Part shown: positions 56,221-64,000 of the stretch, piece after piece | Layout: the number at the start of each line of letters is the position of its first letter | How positions within the stretch are numbered: position 1 is the first letter of the stretch | From: Amazonocrinis nigriterrae CENA67 | Lineage (GTDB): Bacteria > Cyanobacteriota > Cyanobacteriia > Cyanobacteriales > Nostocaceae | DNA length: 64,000 bases | Reading direction: 5' to 3' | Assembly (NCBI RefSeq): GCF_016056305.1 | Contig: NZ_JAECZC010000009.1 | Location: forward strand, 115,391 to 179,390 | The notes under the pieces: generated by a model | Seen by the model: the letters and a program-made list of their open reading frames with translations, nothing else | Databases searched by the model: none | What the model was told of the DNA's origin: nothing | Position numbers and translations under genes: made by a program

Positions 56221-56628
56221 CTAATATCTGCTGAATTTTTTCTGCTGCAATATCTTCCTGAGTTGAGCGATCGCTCTTTGGACTCGACAATTTGTGTTCC
56301 CAAGTGGAAGCTTTGAGTTCAAAGCATGAATGATGAGGCTTTGAGGTGGAGCGATCGCCCTTTTAACTCCACAATTTGTGTTCCCAAGTGCAAGCTTCGA
56401 GTTCAAAGCATGAACAATGAGGCTTTGAGGTGGAGCGATCGCCTTTCTAACTCCACAAGTCATCTGACAATGTGCAATCTTCGAGTTCACAGCAGGAGCG
56501 ATGGCTTGTTGAACTTGACAAATTATATTTCCAGATGCCACCTGCGACTGAGACACCAACAATTTTTGATCATGTAACATCAAAAATTTGCCATCATAGA
56601 GTATAACCGTATTGGCTAATAGACTCAA
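56221..56628 (-). CDS. Repetitive open frame made of 84-bp HIP1-containing repeats
   Basis: A 135-codon open frame. Its DNA is a tandem array with HIP1 or a derivative at 56267, 56351, 56435 and 56498; the first spacings are exactly 84 bp and the last 63, all multiples of three. Translated, each unit reads RAIAPPQSLIIHALNSKLPL then GNTNC. No family or fold is known to me. The array may be a non-coding repeat whose period keeps a frame open, or a short repeat protein; I favour the first. The start at 56628 overlaps the promoter region of the divergent kinase. Confidence 0.35.
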   Translation of the reverse strand: MSLLANTVILYDGKFLMLHDQKLLVSQSQVASGNIICQVQQAIAPAVNSKIAHCQMTCGVRKAIAPPQSLIVHALNSKLALGNTNCGVKRAIAPPQSLIIHALNSKLPLGNTNCRVQRAIAQLRKILQQKKFSRY

Positions 56629-56682
56629 ATGGCAAAACTTAAGATTTGATGTTGAGTGCCAAGAAGCGGAGCCGAAATAGAG

Positions 56683-58770
56683 ATGACTGAAGCGAAAGCA
56701 ACAATTGGCAACAACTTCTTTGCTAAAAGTGGCGAGATGGTAGCAATGATGCGATCGCTCGATTGGTCACAAACGCCTCTAGGCTCGGTTAAAACTTGGT
56801 CGCCTAGCTTAAAAACAGCCGTTAGCATTGTTCAAGCTGCGGTTTTACCCATGTACATTGCTTGGGGCAGAGACTACATTCAAATTTATAACGATGCCTA
56901 CAGTACCATCTTAGGGCCATGCAAACACCCAACAGCTTTAGGCAGAAGTATGCGCGAGACTTTCGCTGAAATTTGGCAGGTCATTGGGTCGATTTTTGAG
57001 CAGGTGATGTCAAAGGGTGAGGCGATTTGCCAAGAAAATCAGCTGTTGTTCGTGGAGCGTAATGGCAATCTGCAAGAGTGTTACTTTACCTTTTCCTACA
57101 GTCCGATTCACGATGAAACAGGGAAAGTAGGAGGCATTTTAGCGACGGTGATTGAAACTACAGCGCAGGTGTTGAGTGAACGTCGTATAGAAATGCTGCG
57201 TGGGGTGAGCGCAAATACGGCAAAGACTGGTGACATGAGCCAACAGCATCACCAGTTGGCACAAGCAGCGTTGCGTGAAAGTGAAGCTTGCTTTCGCCAC
57301 ATGACTGATACCGCTCCGGTGCTAGTCTGGATGTCTGGTAATGATAAGCTTTGTTACTACTTTAATAAACCTTGGCTAGACTTTACCGGGCGGACTTTAG
57401 AGCAAGAGATGGGGAATGGGTGGACTGAGGGAGTTTACCCCGATGATTTTCAGCATTGCTTAGACACCTACACCAACGCCTTCGATGCTCGACAAAATTT
57501 TCAAATGGAATATCGCCTCAAACGCTTTGATGGCGAATACCGTTGGATTTTCGATACTGGTGTACCTCGGTTGACACTTACAGGGGAGTTTCTCGGCTAT
57601 ATCGGCTCGTGTGTTGATATCCATGATCGCAAGCTAGCAGAAGATGCCCTACGTGCTAGCGAGGAACAATACCGGATTTTAACCGAAGTGTCACCCTTAG
57701 TAATTTGGATGGCAAACAGCGATGGTCATATCACGTATTGTAATCAGTACTGGTTAGACTACACTGGGCTGACGATGGCACAGACCGTTGGCGAAGGCTG
57801 TACCTCGGTCATTCATCCCGATGATCGCGATCGGGTTTTGCACACTTGGCAGCAAGCTGTGATTCAAGCTACCAACTACGAGGTAGAACTCCGCTACCGC
57901 CGTGCTGCCGATGGTGTCTATCATTGGTATATTGCAAGGGGTTTACCGATTCAAGATGCCGCAGGAGTAATTATCAAGTGGGTAGGTATTGCTAGCGACA
58001 TTCATGAACGCAAGCAAGCAGAAACTGCCATGCAACAACTCAATGAGATTTTAGAGCAACGGATACAAGAGCGGACAGCCCAGCTAGAAGCTGCTAACAA
58101 AGAGCTAGAATCATTTTCCTATTCAGTTTCTCACGACTTGATAGCACCGTTTCGCAACATTAGCGGATTTGTAGAATTGCTTCACAAGCGGCTGAACGTA
58201 ACCAGCTTAGATGAAACGAGCCAGCGATATTTAAAAGCGATCGCCCAAACAGCAAAACAGGCAGGCATACTAATCGAGGAGTTACTGACATTTTCCCGTA
58301 TGGGGCGCACCGAAATGCGCTATGTCACCCTGAATATGGAACAACTCGTGCAAGAAGTGCAATGTGATTTGCTCACAGAAACCAAAGGACGCATAATCAA
58401 TTGGCATATCCAATCACTACCCCAGGTACAGGGCGACCCTTCCATGCTGCGGCTTGTGCTTCGCAATTTGATGTCTAATGCTGTTAAATATACTCAGACT
58501 CGCACTTTAACAGAAATCACCATTGGCAGTATCGACCATGAAGACGAAGTTGTCTTTTTTGTGCGAGATAACGGCGTTGGTTTTAATATGCAATATGTGC
58601 ATAAGCTGTTTGGAGTATTTCAACGCCTGCATAGCGATGCCCAATTTGAAGGAACGGGCGTTGGGTTAGCAAACGTACAGCGCATTATTTATCGACATAA
58701 CGGTCGAGTTTGGGCAGAAGGTGTTGTTGGCAGTGGAGCCACGTTTTATTTTTCATTACCCAAGCTGTAA
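56683..58770 (+). CDS. PAS-domain sensor histidine kinase
   Basis: A 695-residue soluble kinase. Residues 15-160 form a degenerate PAS-like domain of a known type (SLDWSQTPLGSVKTWSPSLK, MYIAWGRDYIQIYNDAYSTI). Two canonical PAS/PAC units follow (near FRHMTDTAPVLVWMSGNDKL and YRILTEVSPLVIWMANSDGH). A coiled coil leads to the HisKA domain with the histidine in SYSVSHDLIAPFRNISGF near residue 482. The HATPase has NLMSNAVKYTQTR, VRDNGVGFNM and GTGVGLANVQRIIY. This kinase class is phytochrome-like in its C-terminal half. The start is the ATG at 56683 (MTEAKATIGNN); a GTG at 56656 is possible. Confidence 0.9.
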   Translation: MTEAKATIGNNFFAKSGEMVAMMRSLDWSQTPLGSVKTWSPSLKTAVSIVQAAVLPMYIAWGRDYIQIYNDAYSTILGPCKHPTALGRSMRETFAEIWQVIGSIFEQVMSKGEAICQENQLLFVERNGNLQECYFTFSYSPIHDETGKVGGILATVIETTAQVLSERRIEMLRGVSANTAKTGDMSQQHHQLAQAALRESEACFRHMTDTAPVLVWMSGNDKLCYYFNKPWLDFTGRTLEQEMGNGWTEGVYPDDFQHCLDTYTNAFDARQNFQMEYRLKRFDGEYRWIFDTGVPRLTLTGEFLGYIGSCVDIHDRKLAEDALRASEEQYRILTEVSPLVIWMANSDGHITYCNQYWLDYTGLTMAQTVGEGCTSVIHPDDRDRVLHTWQQAVIQATNYEVELRYRRAADGVYHWYIARGLPIQDAAGVIIKWVGIASDIHERKQAETAMQQLNEILEQRIQERTAQLEAANKELESFSYSVSHDLIAPFRNISGFVELLHKRLNVTSLDETSQRYLKAIAQTAKQAGILIEELLTFSRMGRTEMRYVTLNMEQLVQEVQCDLLTETKGRIINWHIQSLPQVQGDPSMLRLVLRNLMSNAVKYTQTRTLTEITIGSIDHEDEVVFFVRDNGVGFNMQYVHKLFGVFQRLHSDAQFEGTGVGLANVQRIIYRHNGRVWAEGVVGSGATFYFSLPKL

Positions 58771-58916
58771 AGGGAATGGGAAATAGGGAATAGGGAATGG
58801 GGTCAAGTGAGCAGTAGGCGATATTAGATCCTGACGGACGCATCTAAAAAGTAGTAGGACAGCAACTAATTTTAATCGCTGTCCTACAAATGCGCTCTTA
58901 ACTATTTGAGGTTGTC

Positions 58917-59321
58917 TTAGGCAGGAATCAATACCGTGTCAATAACATGAATCACACCGTTATCAGCTTCAACATCTGGTGTAACAACAGTAGCGTCATT
59001 TACTTTCACACCACCATTAGATGCGTCAATTTTGACGCTGCTTCCTTCAACAGTTGGAGCTGAGTCCAAATTGACCACATCTGCTGCCCGGACTTTACCT
59101 GAAACAACATGATAAGTCAGGATTTTCGTCAGTTGTGGAATGTCCTGAAGCAGTGAGTCTACTGTCCCTGCGGGTAGCTTAGAAAATGCCTCATCAGTGG
59201 GTGCAAAGACCGTAAATGGCCCAGGACTCTTGAGGGTATCCACTAAGCCAGCAGCTTTTACTGCTGCCACTAAGGTCTTAAAGGAACCAGCACTAACGGC
59301 AGTATCAACGATGTCAGCCAT
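58917..59321 (-). CDS. Fasciclin (FAS1) domain protein
   Basis: A 134-residue single FAS1 domain. It has [20 protein letters not shown], the H1 segment [37 protein letters not shown] and the C-terminal [17 protein letters not shown]1 proteins mediate adhesion at cell surfaces, but here there is no signal peptide, so its place is unclear. It may be cytoplasmic or exported by another route. It is monocistronic. Confidence 0.93.
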   Translation of the reverse strand: MADIVDTAVSAGSFKTLVAAVKAAGLVDTLKSPGPFTVFAPTDEAFSKLPAGTVDSLLQDIPQLTKILTYHVVSGKVRAADVVNLDSAPTVEGSSVKIDASNGGVKVNDATVVTPDVEADNGVIHVIDTVLIPA

Positions 59322-59678
59322 ATATTTGAAAAATTGCTGTATATTTCATTACAAAAATATACTTTTGTTCATATAATTACTATCTACCCTGAGATAGGTT
59401 AAGTTCTGTTAATGACTTGATGAGAACAGTAGCAAATTTAATCATGACTAGAATTTACGCATTGACAAAATACACAAATAATGCATTAAAATAAATAAGC
59501 AAAAACAGGCGATCGCTGCACCAACGTCTTCTTGTTCAAAGACGCTACCGCGAACGACGAACGCTAATTAAGCTATTTGGAGATCGAAGACGATGAATAG
59601 ACTCTTTCTCCTGCAACTTCCCCAGCTTGCCCTAGGGATGGGATAAGTCTTTTTTTACTCCCTCATCCCCCTATCTCC
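59322..59678. other. Spacer with repeat fragments, no gene seen
   Basis: Contains a HIP1 site (59511), a GACGCTACCGCGAACGACGAACGC repeat fragment near 59541, and C-rich heptamer-like 'cctatctccctatctccctat' near 59668, which runs up to the UPF0182 stop codon. No coding frame is convincing. Confidence 0.5.
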
Positions 59679-62600
59679 CTATCTCCCTATCCCCCCATCT
59701 TCCTCCACAGGGCGAATAATCGCCGGGGCTGGTGTCACTTCTGGTTTAAAGATTGCTTGCAATGCTTGTTCTAAGGTTTGGGCCATGACGATGCGATTTT
59801 CGTAAGCCACGACTACCCGCACTAAGGTTGGTAAACTGTTTTGGGTGGCTTCTAGATAAATTGGCTCGACATATAGTAAGGATTGCTCAATAGGAATTAC
59901 CAACAGATTGCCCTGAATTGCTCTTGAACCTTGGCGATTCCACAAGGAAATTTGCTGAGAAATCACTGGGTCTTGGTTAATTCGTGCTTCTATTTGTTCT
60001 GGGCCATATACTAGGCGTTCCTTGGGAAAAATATACAGCAACAACTTACCGTAGTTATAGCCATCCGATCGCGCTGCTAACCAAGCGATTAAATTAGTCC
60101 GCTGTTTGGGTGTGTATGGTAAAAGTAGGAGAAATTCTTCAAAGGGTACGGTGGGAAGGCTAGTAATTATGTAATATGGCTCTACAGGACGGGCTTCACT
60201 GCCATAAATTTCATTGGGAATCTGCCATTGGTCTTCCCGGTTGTAAAATACTTGGGGGTCGGTCATGTGGTATGTCATCAACCGCTCAGACTGAATATTG
60301 AAGAAGTCTACTGGATAGCGGATATGGTTGCGGAGGGCAACTGGCATGGTAGTGAGGGGTTTGAACAAATTAGGAAAGATGGCTGACCAAGTAGCAATGA
60401 TGGGATCTCTGACATCGGCAATATAAAAATTAACAGTGCCGTTATATGCATCAATTACTACCTTTACGGAGTTCCTAATGTAGTTAATGTCTTCGCTACC
60501 AGTGTCTGAGTAAGGATAGCGATCGCTTGTGGTGTAAGCATCTATCATCCAGTAGATATAGTTTTTCCTGCCTGGAAATTCTTGATTCTTGGTATCATAA
60601 TTACTATTGGCAGCTACCAGATAGGGGTCGCTATCGTAGCGTAGAAAAGGTGCGATCGCTTGAATTCTTTGCTTGATATTCCGCCTAAACAATACTTTCG
60701 TCTCTGGCAAAAAATCCCGTGTGAGTGCCATTTGCCAATCTTTCAAATACATGGCAAATAGCCATCGTCGCCACAGAAAATCGATTTTTACACCACCGCG
60801 ACCATCGTAGGTATTGTAAACATTATCGCTGCCACTGGGATAGTCTAGTTCCCTCGCTTTTGTGCCAGTCATTACATATGTATTAGTAATTTCCCCATAA
60901 TAAAGTCGGGGTTGCCCAATGGGAATGCTTTGACGAACGGCAACACTTGAGGTAGTTAGGGCGGTATTATTGCCACTAATGTCTTTGACAAAATATTCTG
61001 GTAGTCCTCCCGGCCCGACTGTATTCACTGGACTCATAGTAAAACCGTAGCCGTGAGTATAAATGAGATGGCCGTTTACCCAAGTCTGAGCCTGTTGAGG
61101 TACGGCAGTGTAATCTAATTCTCGTGCAGAAATCAATACCTGCCGTTTTTCTGTGGCGTTAGCCGGTTGTGAAAGCTTTTCGGGAGTACTTGGTGTGGGT
61201 GCTGTTTGTTCTGTTTCTAAAGTGTAGCGGTCAATATCGGCATCGGGAAAGCGGTAATATGGTCGAATTTGTTGCAGTTGTCGATTAGTTTCTAACAACG
61301 GTCGCTCATCCCAAAGTCGAATATTGCGAATTGTCAAATCATTTTTTTGAATATCAGCTTCAGTCAGTGTTCCTTGCGGGTTGAATATTTTAGCATCAAT
61401 GGCATCTAAATCGAATGCCTGCCGAGTTAAAGCAATAGTACGCTGAATATATGGTTGCTCGCGTTGCAATTCATTAGGTTCGACAATTAAATATTGCACC
61501 GCAGCGGGTAAAATCAAGCCAGCTGCTACAACCAGTAGTAAGTAAATACCTAACCCATAAAATGTTAATTGTCGATACTGAGACTTGGGTCGCCAGAGTA
61601 ATGTTCGCCATAGCAGGTAGAATGCGATCGCGACTGCCAAAACACACAAAACGGTGTAAGCTGGCAATTGTGCAGTTACGTCGGTATAACTAGCGCCATA
61701 ACTCACACCACGAGTAGAATAAACCAACTCATAACGACTCAGGCAATAGCTCAAAGCTACCACCAGCATCAAACAACCCCCCATTCCGTATAAATGGCGC
61801 TGCTGTTCTTGCGAAAACCCTGGAAAAATTCCCTGGCTGAGACTGTCTGCTGACAACAGATAGATGAGGCTAACGGCAATGAAGCTATATAAACATAATC
61901 CCATCAACCAAAGTTCTAATAGTTGCCAAAAAGGCAATGAAAATACGTAAAAGCTGATATCTTGATTAAATAAAGGATCAGATTGATTGAAAGGAAGGTG
62001 GTGGAAGTATAGCAGCACCTTAGCCCAGTATTGAGAGAAGATGAACCCAAACCCAACGCAGAACAAAATTGCGATCGCCAAGAGCAAAAATTGGGGATAA
62101 ATTAGGATAGCGATCGCTATCCCCACAAGCAAACCCAAATACCAAATTGGTGAGACAATCTCTATTAAAAGTTGCCAAATAGCTTCCGGTCGAAATAGTA
62201 CGGGAACAGCTAGATGAGCCTGACTAACTGGAGAATGCCAATATGAAAGGAAAATTCTACCGTAGTGAGCCAGCATTAACCCTACCAACAAGCTTAATAC
62301 CAAAACTAGCGGTGACAGCCAGTGCAACTTTAACGGTTGAATACCTGCGGTATCAGGTGTACGAACATCATCGGGTTGTGAATAACGAGGACTGAGAAAT
62401 TTTTTTAGTTCCCTGCTAAATCCTACTTCTTCACGCCTAACTTCCTCAATCTTCAAAGACTTAGGATACTTTAGCCGTTGTGCCAAAGCCAGGTTTCCTA
62501 GCATATAGGCAGCAGTTATAGTAGTTACCACTACCCATAAAATACCCTTAGAGACTACCCTCAGCAGAAAGACTTGCAGGTAGCCGACTTCCTCAAACCA

Positions 62601-62693
62601 GAAAATTTCTGCTCCTAGGTGGGAAACTAGATCTAAGACTAGCCACAGCCCCAGGAATACTATAAATAGTCGCAAGTACCATTTCCTGAACAT
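59679..62693 (-). CDS. UPF0182 family membrane protein
   Basis: A 1004-residue protein of the UPF0182 family. About seven transmembrane helices lie in residues 1-420 (first [20 protein letters not shown]). A large soluble part follows, with [60 protein letters not shown] and [20 protein letters not shown], all conserved in the family. Its function is unknown; it is found in cyanobacteria and actinobacteria. The ATG at 62693 ([10 protein letters not shown]) is the natural start; the longer frame adds translated repeat sequence. Confidence 0.92.
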   Translation of the reverse strand: MFRKWYLRLFIVFLGLWLVLDLVSHLGAEIFWFEEVGYLQVFLLRVVSKGILWVVVTTITAAYMLGNLALAQRLKYPKSLKIEEVRREEVGFSRELKKFLSPRYSQPDDVRTPDTAGIQPLKLHWLSPLVLVLSLLVGLMLAHYGRIFLSYWHSPVSQAHLAVPVLFRPEAIWQLLIEIVSPIWYLGLLVGIAIAILIYPQFLLLAIAILFCVGFGFIFSQYWAKVLLYFHHLPFNQSDPLFNQDISFYVFSLPFWQLLELWLMGLCLYSFIAVSLIYLLSADSLSQGIFPGFSQEQQRHLYGMGGCLMLVVALSYCLSRYELVYSTRGVSYGASYTDVTAQLPAYTVLCVLAVAIAFYLLWRTLLWRPKSQYRQLTFYGLGIYLLLVVAAGLILPAAVQYLIVEPNELQREQPYIQRTIALTRQAFDLDAIDAKIFNPQGTLTEADIQKNDLTIRNIRLWDERPLLETNRQLQQIRPYYRFPDADIDRYTLETEQTAPTPSTPEKLSQPANATEKRQVLISARELDYTAVPQQAQTWVNGHLIYTHGYGFTMSPVNTVGPGGLPEYFVKDISGNNTALTTSSVAVRQSIPIGQPRLYYGEITNTYVMTGTKARELDYPSGSDNVYNTYDGRGGVKIDFLWRRWLFAMYLKDWQMALTRDFLPETKVLFRRNIKQRIQAIAPFLRYDSDPYLVAANSNYDTKNQEFPGRKNYIYWMIDAYTTSDRYPYSDTGSEDINYIRNSVKVVIDAYNGTVNFYIADVRDPIIATWSAIFPNLFKPLTTMPVALRNHIRYPVDFFNIQSERLMTYHMTDPQVFYNREDQWQIPNEIYGSEARPVEPYYIITSLPTVPFEEFLLLLPYTPKQRTNLIAWLAARSDGYNYGKLLLYIFPKERLVYGPEQIEARINQDPVISQQISLWNRQGSRAIQGNLLVIPIEQSLLYVEPIYLEATQNSLPTLVRVVVAYENRIVMAQTLEQALQAIFKPEVTPAPAIIRPVEEDGGIGR

Positions 62694-62841
62694 TATACTT
62701 TGGGAATTGGGAATGGGGAATTGGGAATTGGGAATTCCCCAATTATCGGTTAATATGGCTAATCGCGCTCTCACTCATCTGATAGTTGATTTTTGCTCAC
62801 TTAAATATTTGATATTGTTAATGTGTAACTTTTAACAGATT

Positions 62842-63285
62842 ATGCTCAGCAGCGTTGACCGTTTATTATTTGTGCGGCGAGTCCCGATTTTTAAAGAATT
62901 GCGGGATGATTTTATTGTACGACTGACTTCAGTGATGCATGAGTTGTCATTTCCTGCTAACTACACCATCTTTAGACAGGGAGAAGAAGGGCGATCGCTA
63001 TACATAGTCGTGTCAGGTCGAGTTAAAGTTCATATTGGGGATAAAAAACTCGCAGAAGTAGACCGTGGAAAATACTTTGGTGAAATGGCAGTATTTGATA
63101 CTCAACCTCGTTCTGCCTCTGCCACTACTTTAGAACCTTGCGAATTTTTGGAACTGACGCAAGAGCAACTTTATGATGCAATTGAAGAAACTCCTGAAAT
63201 TGCGGTAAATATCATTCGTGAATTATCTCGTTTGATTCGCAGATTGAATGAAAACATTCATGTGACAACCTCTCAAGAGCATTAA
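62842..63285 (+). CDS. Stand-alone cyclic nucleotide-binding domain protein
   Basis: A 147-residue cNBD protein. IFRQGEEGRSLYIVVSGRVK leads into the phosphate-binding cassette FGEMAVFDTQPRSASA, with the Glu and Arg that contact cAMP or cGMP both present. The last helix (VNIIRELSRLIRRLNENI) is followed by a short tail; there is no HTH, so it is not a Crp-type DNA binder by itself. It probably works through a partner. Start at 62842. Confidence 0.9.
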   Translation: MLSSVDRLLFVRRVPIFKELRDDFIVRLTSVMHELSFPANYTIFRQGEEGRSLYIVVSGRVKVHIGDKKLAEVDRGKYFGEMAVFDTQPRSASATTLEPCEFLELTQEQLYDAIEETPEIAVNIIRELSRLIRRLNENIHVTTSQEH

Positions 63286-63327
63286 TTTTTATTAACAAGA
63301 CTTGCAAATAATTACATTTCATCTATC

Positions 63328-63355
63328 TTAATTACGAATTACGAATTACGAATTA
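63328..63355. repeat. Heptanucleotide tandem array (AATTACG) over the cobB stop codon
   Basis: Three and a half units of AATTACG. The last unit encodes the final residues and stop of the minus-strand cobB gene, so part of the array is translated. Confidence 0.8.
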
Positions 63356-64000
63356 TTAAGACATTGCTGAATAAACCGCTGTGGAATCTCTACACTTGCT
63401 CCCCAGTGCAAATGAATATAAGAAGCGTGAACATTTACAGGTAATGCCCATCCTTCATATCCCATATTTTCGTCACAATCGTAGCGGTAAGTTGCAAACA
63501 GAGGTTGATTAGAAGTTGAGATTAATCGGGAACGATGAAATTCATGGCCGTAAATATTTCTACCTGTTGGTACTAACAAACTATTTTGCAAAGCTACTGC
63601 ACGACGATAACCTAAAGTTAAGCGTTTATCCATGACAGCAGATGTCGGTAGCACTCCCACCATCGGCCAAGGTTTACCCTCAAAATCGATAATTTGCTCA
63701 CACAAATACATTAATCCGCCACACTCGGCAATTGTAGGCATTCCTGCAAGAATTGCTGTTTTGATAGCATTACGGGCGCTAGTATTTTCTGCTAGTTGCT
63801 GGGCAAAGACTTCTGGAAAACCACCACCAAAATACATTCCCTGCACACCTGGTGGTAATTCATTATCTGCTAGCGGACTCCAGAAAACTAATTCTGCACC
63901 CAATTGTTGCAGTAAATCGAGATTGTCTTGGTAATAAAAATTAAAAGCGCGATCGCGGGCAATGGCAATCTTGACTGGGGAGATGGGGGGATGAGGGGAT
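63346..64000 (-). CDS. cobB: Cobyrinic acid a,c-diamide synthase, C-terminal part (runs off the window)
   Basis: The frame stays open to the window edge at 64000, so only the last 218 or so codons are present. The glutamine amidotransferase domain is clear: QGMYFGGGFPEVFAQQLAEN, the catalytic cysteine in MPTIAECGGLMYL, LTLGYRRAVAL, YGHEFHRSR and the final histidine in ASYIHLHWG. The strand KIAIARDRAFNFYYQDNLDL just before is also typical. It amidates cobyrinate (or hydrogenobyrinate) in cobalamin biosynthesis using glutamine and ATP. Upstream residues (SPHPPISPV) come from a C-rich simple sequence. The N-terminal ATP-binding domain lies outside. Confidence 0.93.
   Translation of the reverse strand, partial: SPHPPISPVKIAIARDRAFNFYYQDNLDLLQQLGAELVFWSPLADNELPPGVQGMYFGGGFPEVFAQQLAENTSARNAIKTAILAGMPTIAECGGLMYLCEQIIDFEGKPWPMVGVLPTSAVMDKRLTLGYRRAVALQNSLLVPTGRNIYGHEFHRSRLISTSNQPLFATYRYDCDENMGYEGWALPVNVHASYIHLHWGASVEIPQRFIQQCLNNS

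Overview
The window looks like chromosomal DNA of a filamentous, heterocyst-type cyanobacterium (Nostoc/Anabaena/Calothrix kind). The evidence is the dense HIP1 octamer GCGATCGC in genes and spacers, heptanucleotide tandem repeats between genes, cyanobacterial core genes (smc, groESL with a CIRCE operator, argG, glyA, cinA, rpsF, a Tic20/Ycf60-like protein, a UPF0182 protein, cobyrinate a,c-diamide synthase), several hybrid histidine kinases, and typical families such as Nif11, DUF2358, pentapeptide-repeat and PEP-CTERM proteins. I saw no rRNA, tRNA, CRISPR array or intact transposase.

Layout. 1-6.3 kb: accessory genes (tandem Nif11 protein, DUF2358, a small-protein/XRE divergent pair, a GH10-like hydrolase, an epoxide-hydrolase-like enzyme, a pentapeptide-repeat protein) with a MITE-like palindromic element at 1561-1695. 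6.5-7.6 kb: receiver-kinase. 7.78-13.2 kb: the most interesting locus, a tight operon of a Trypco1-type small protein, a trypsin-like protease fused to an AAA_35-like ATPase, and a 1166-residue membrane protein with AAA_35 ATPase, Ig-like domains, transmembrane helices and a C-terminal LamG-like domain. It reads as an NTP-dependent conflict or signalling system. 13.2-14.2 kb is decayed DNA.

14.2-17.2 kb: Rpn-type nuclease and groES-groEL. 17.4-24 kb: ferredoxin-like protein, LuxR-type response regulator, a DUF4058 remnant, an Rpn-type nuclease with a duplicated 3' end, and a PD-(D/E)XK nuclease fused to TPRs. 24-27.5 kb: large hybrid kinase. 27.8-32.5 kb: PRC-barrel protein and smc; smc carries two repeat-derived in-frame insertions. 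33-41.4 kb, all on the minus strand: an ABC exporter, then an apparent organosulfur/scavenging cluster (sulfonate-type binding protein, aldo/keto reductase, alpha/beta hydrolase, amidohydrolase, DszA/NtaA-like flavin monooxygenase).

42.3-55 kb: housekeeping genes (argG, DedA, STAS protein, rpsF, FAH-family hydrolase, Tic20-like, glyA, cinA, DUF2993, RibD-type deaminase) with a second small-protein/XRE divergent pair at 52.8-53.4 kb that has a clear palindromic operator. 55-64 kb: PEP-CTERM protein, an 84-bp repeat array, a PAS kinase, fasciclin-domain protein, UPF0182 membrane protein, a stand-alone cyclic-nucleotide-binding protein, and the 3' part of cobB running off the window edge.

Most genes are single units or small clusters, so the clearest cooperating sets are the Trypco1/protease/ATPase operon, groESL, the 35-41 kb catabolic cluster, and the two small-protein/XRE modules. 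All family calls are from reading the translated sequence; no database search was run.
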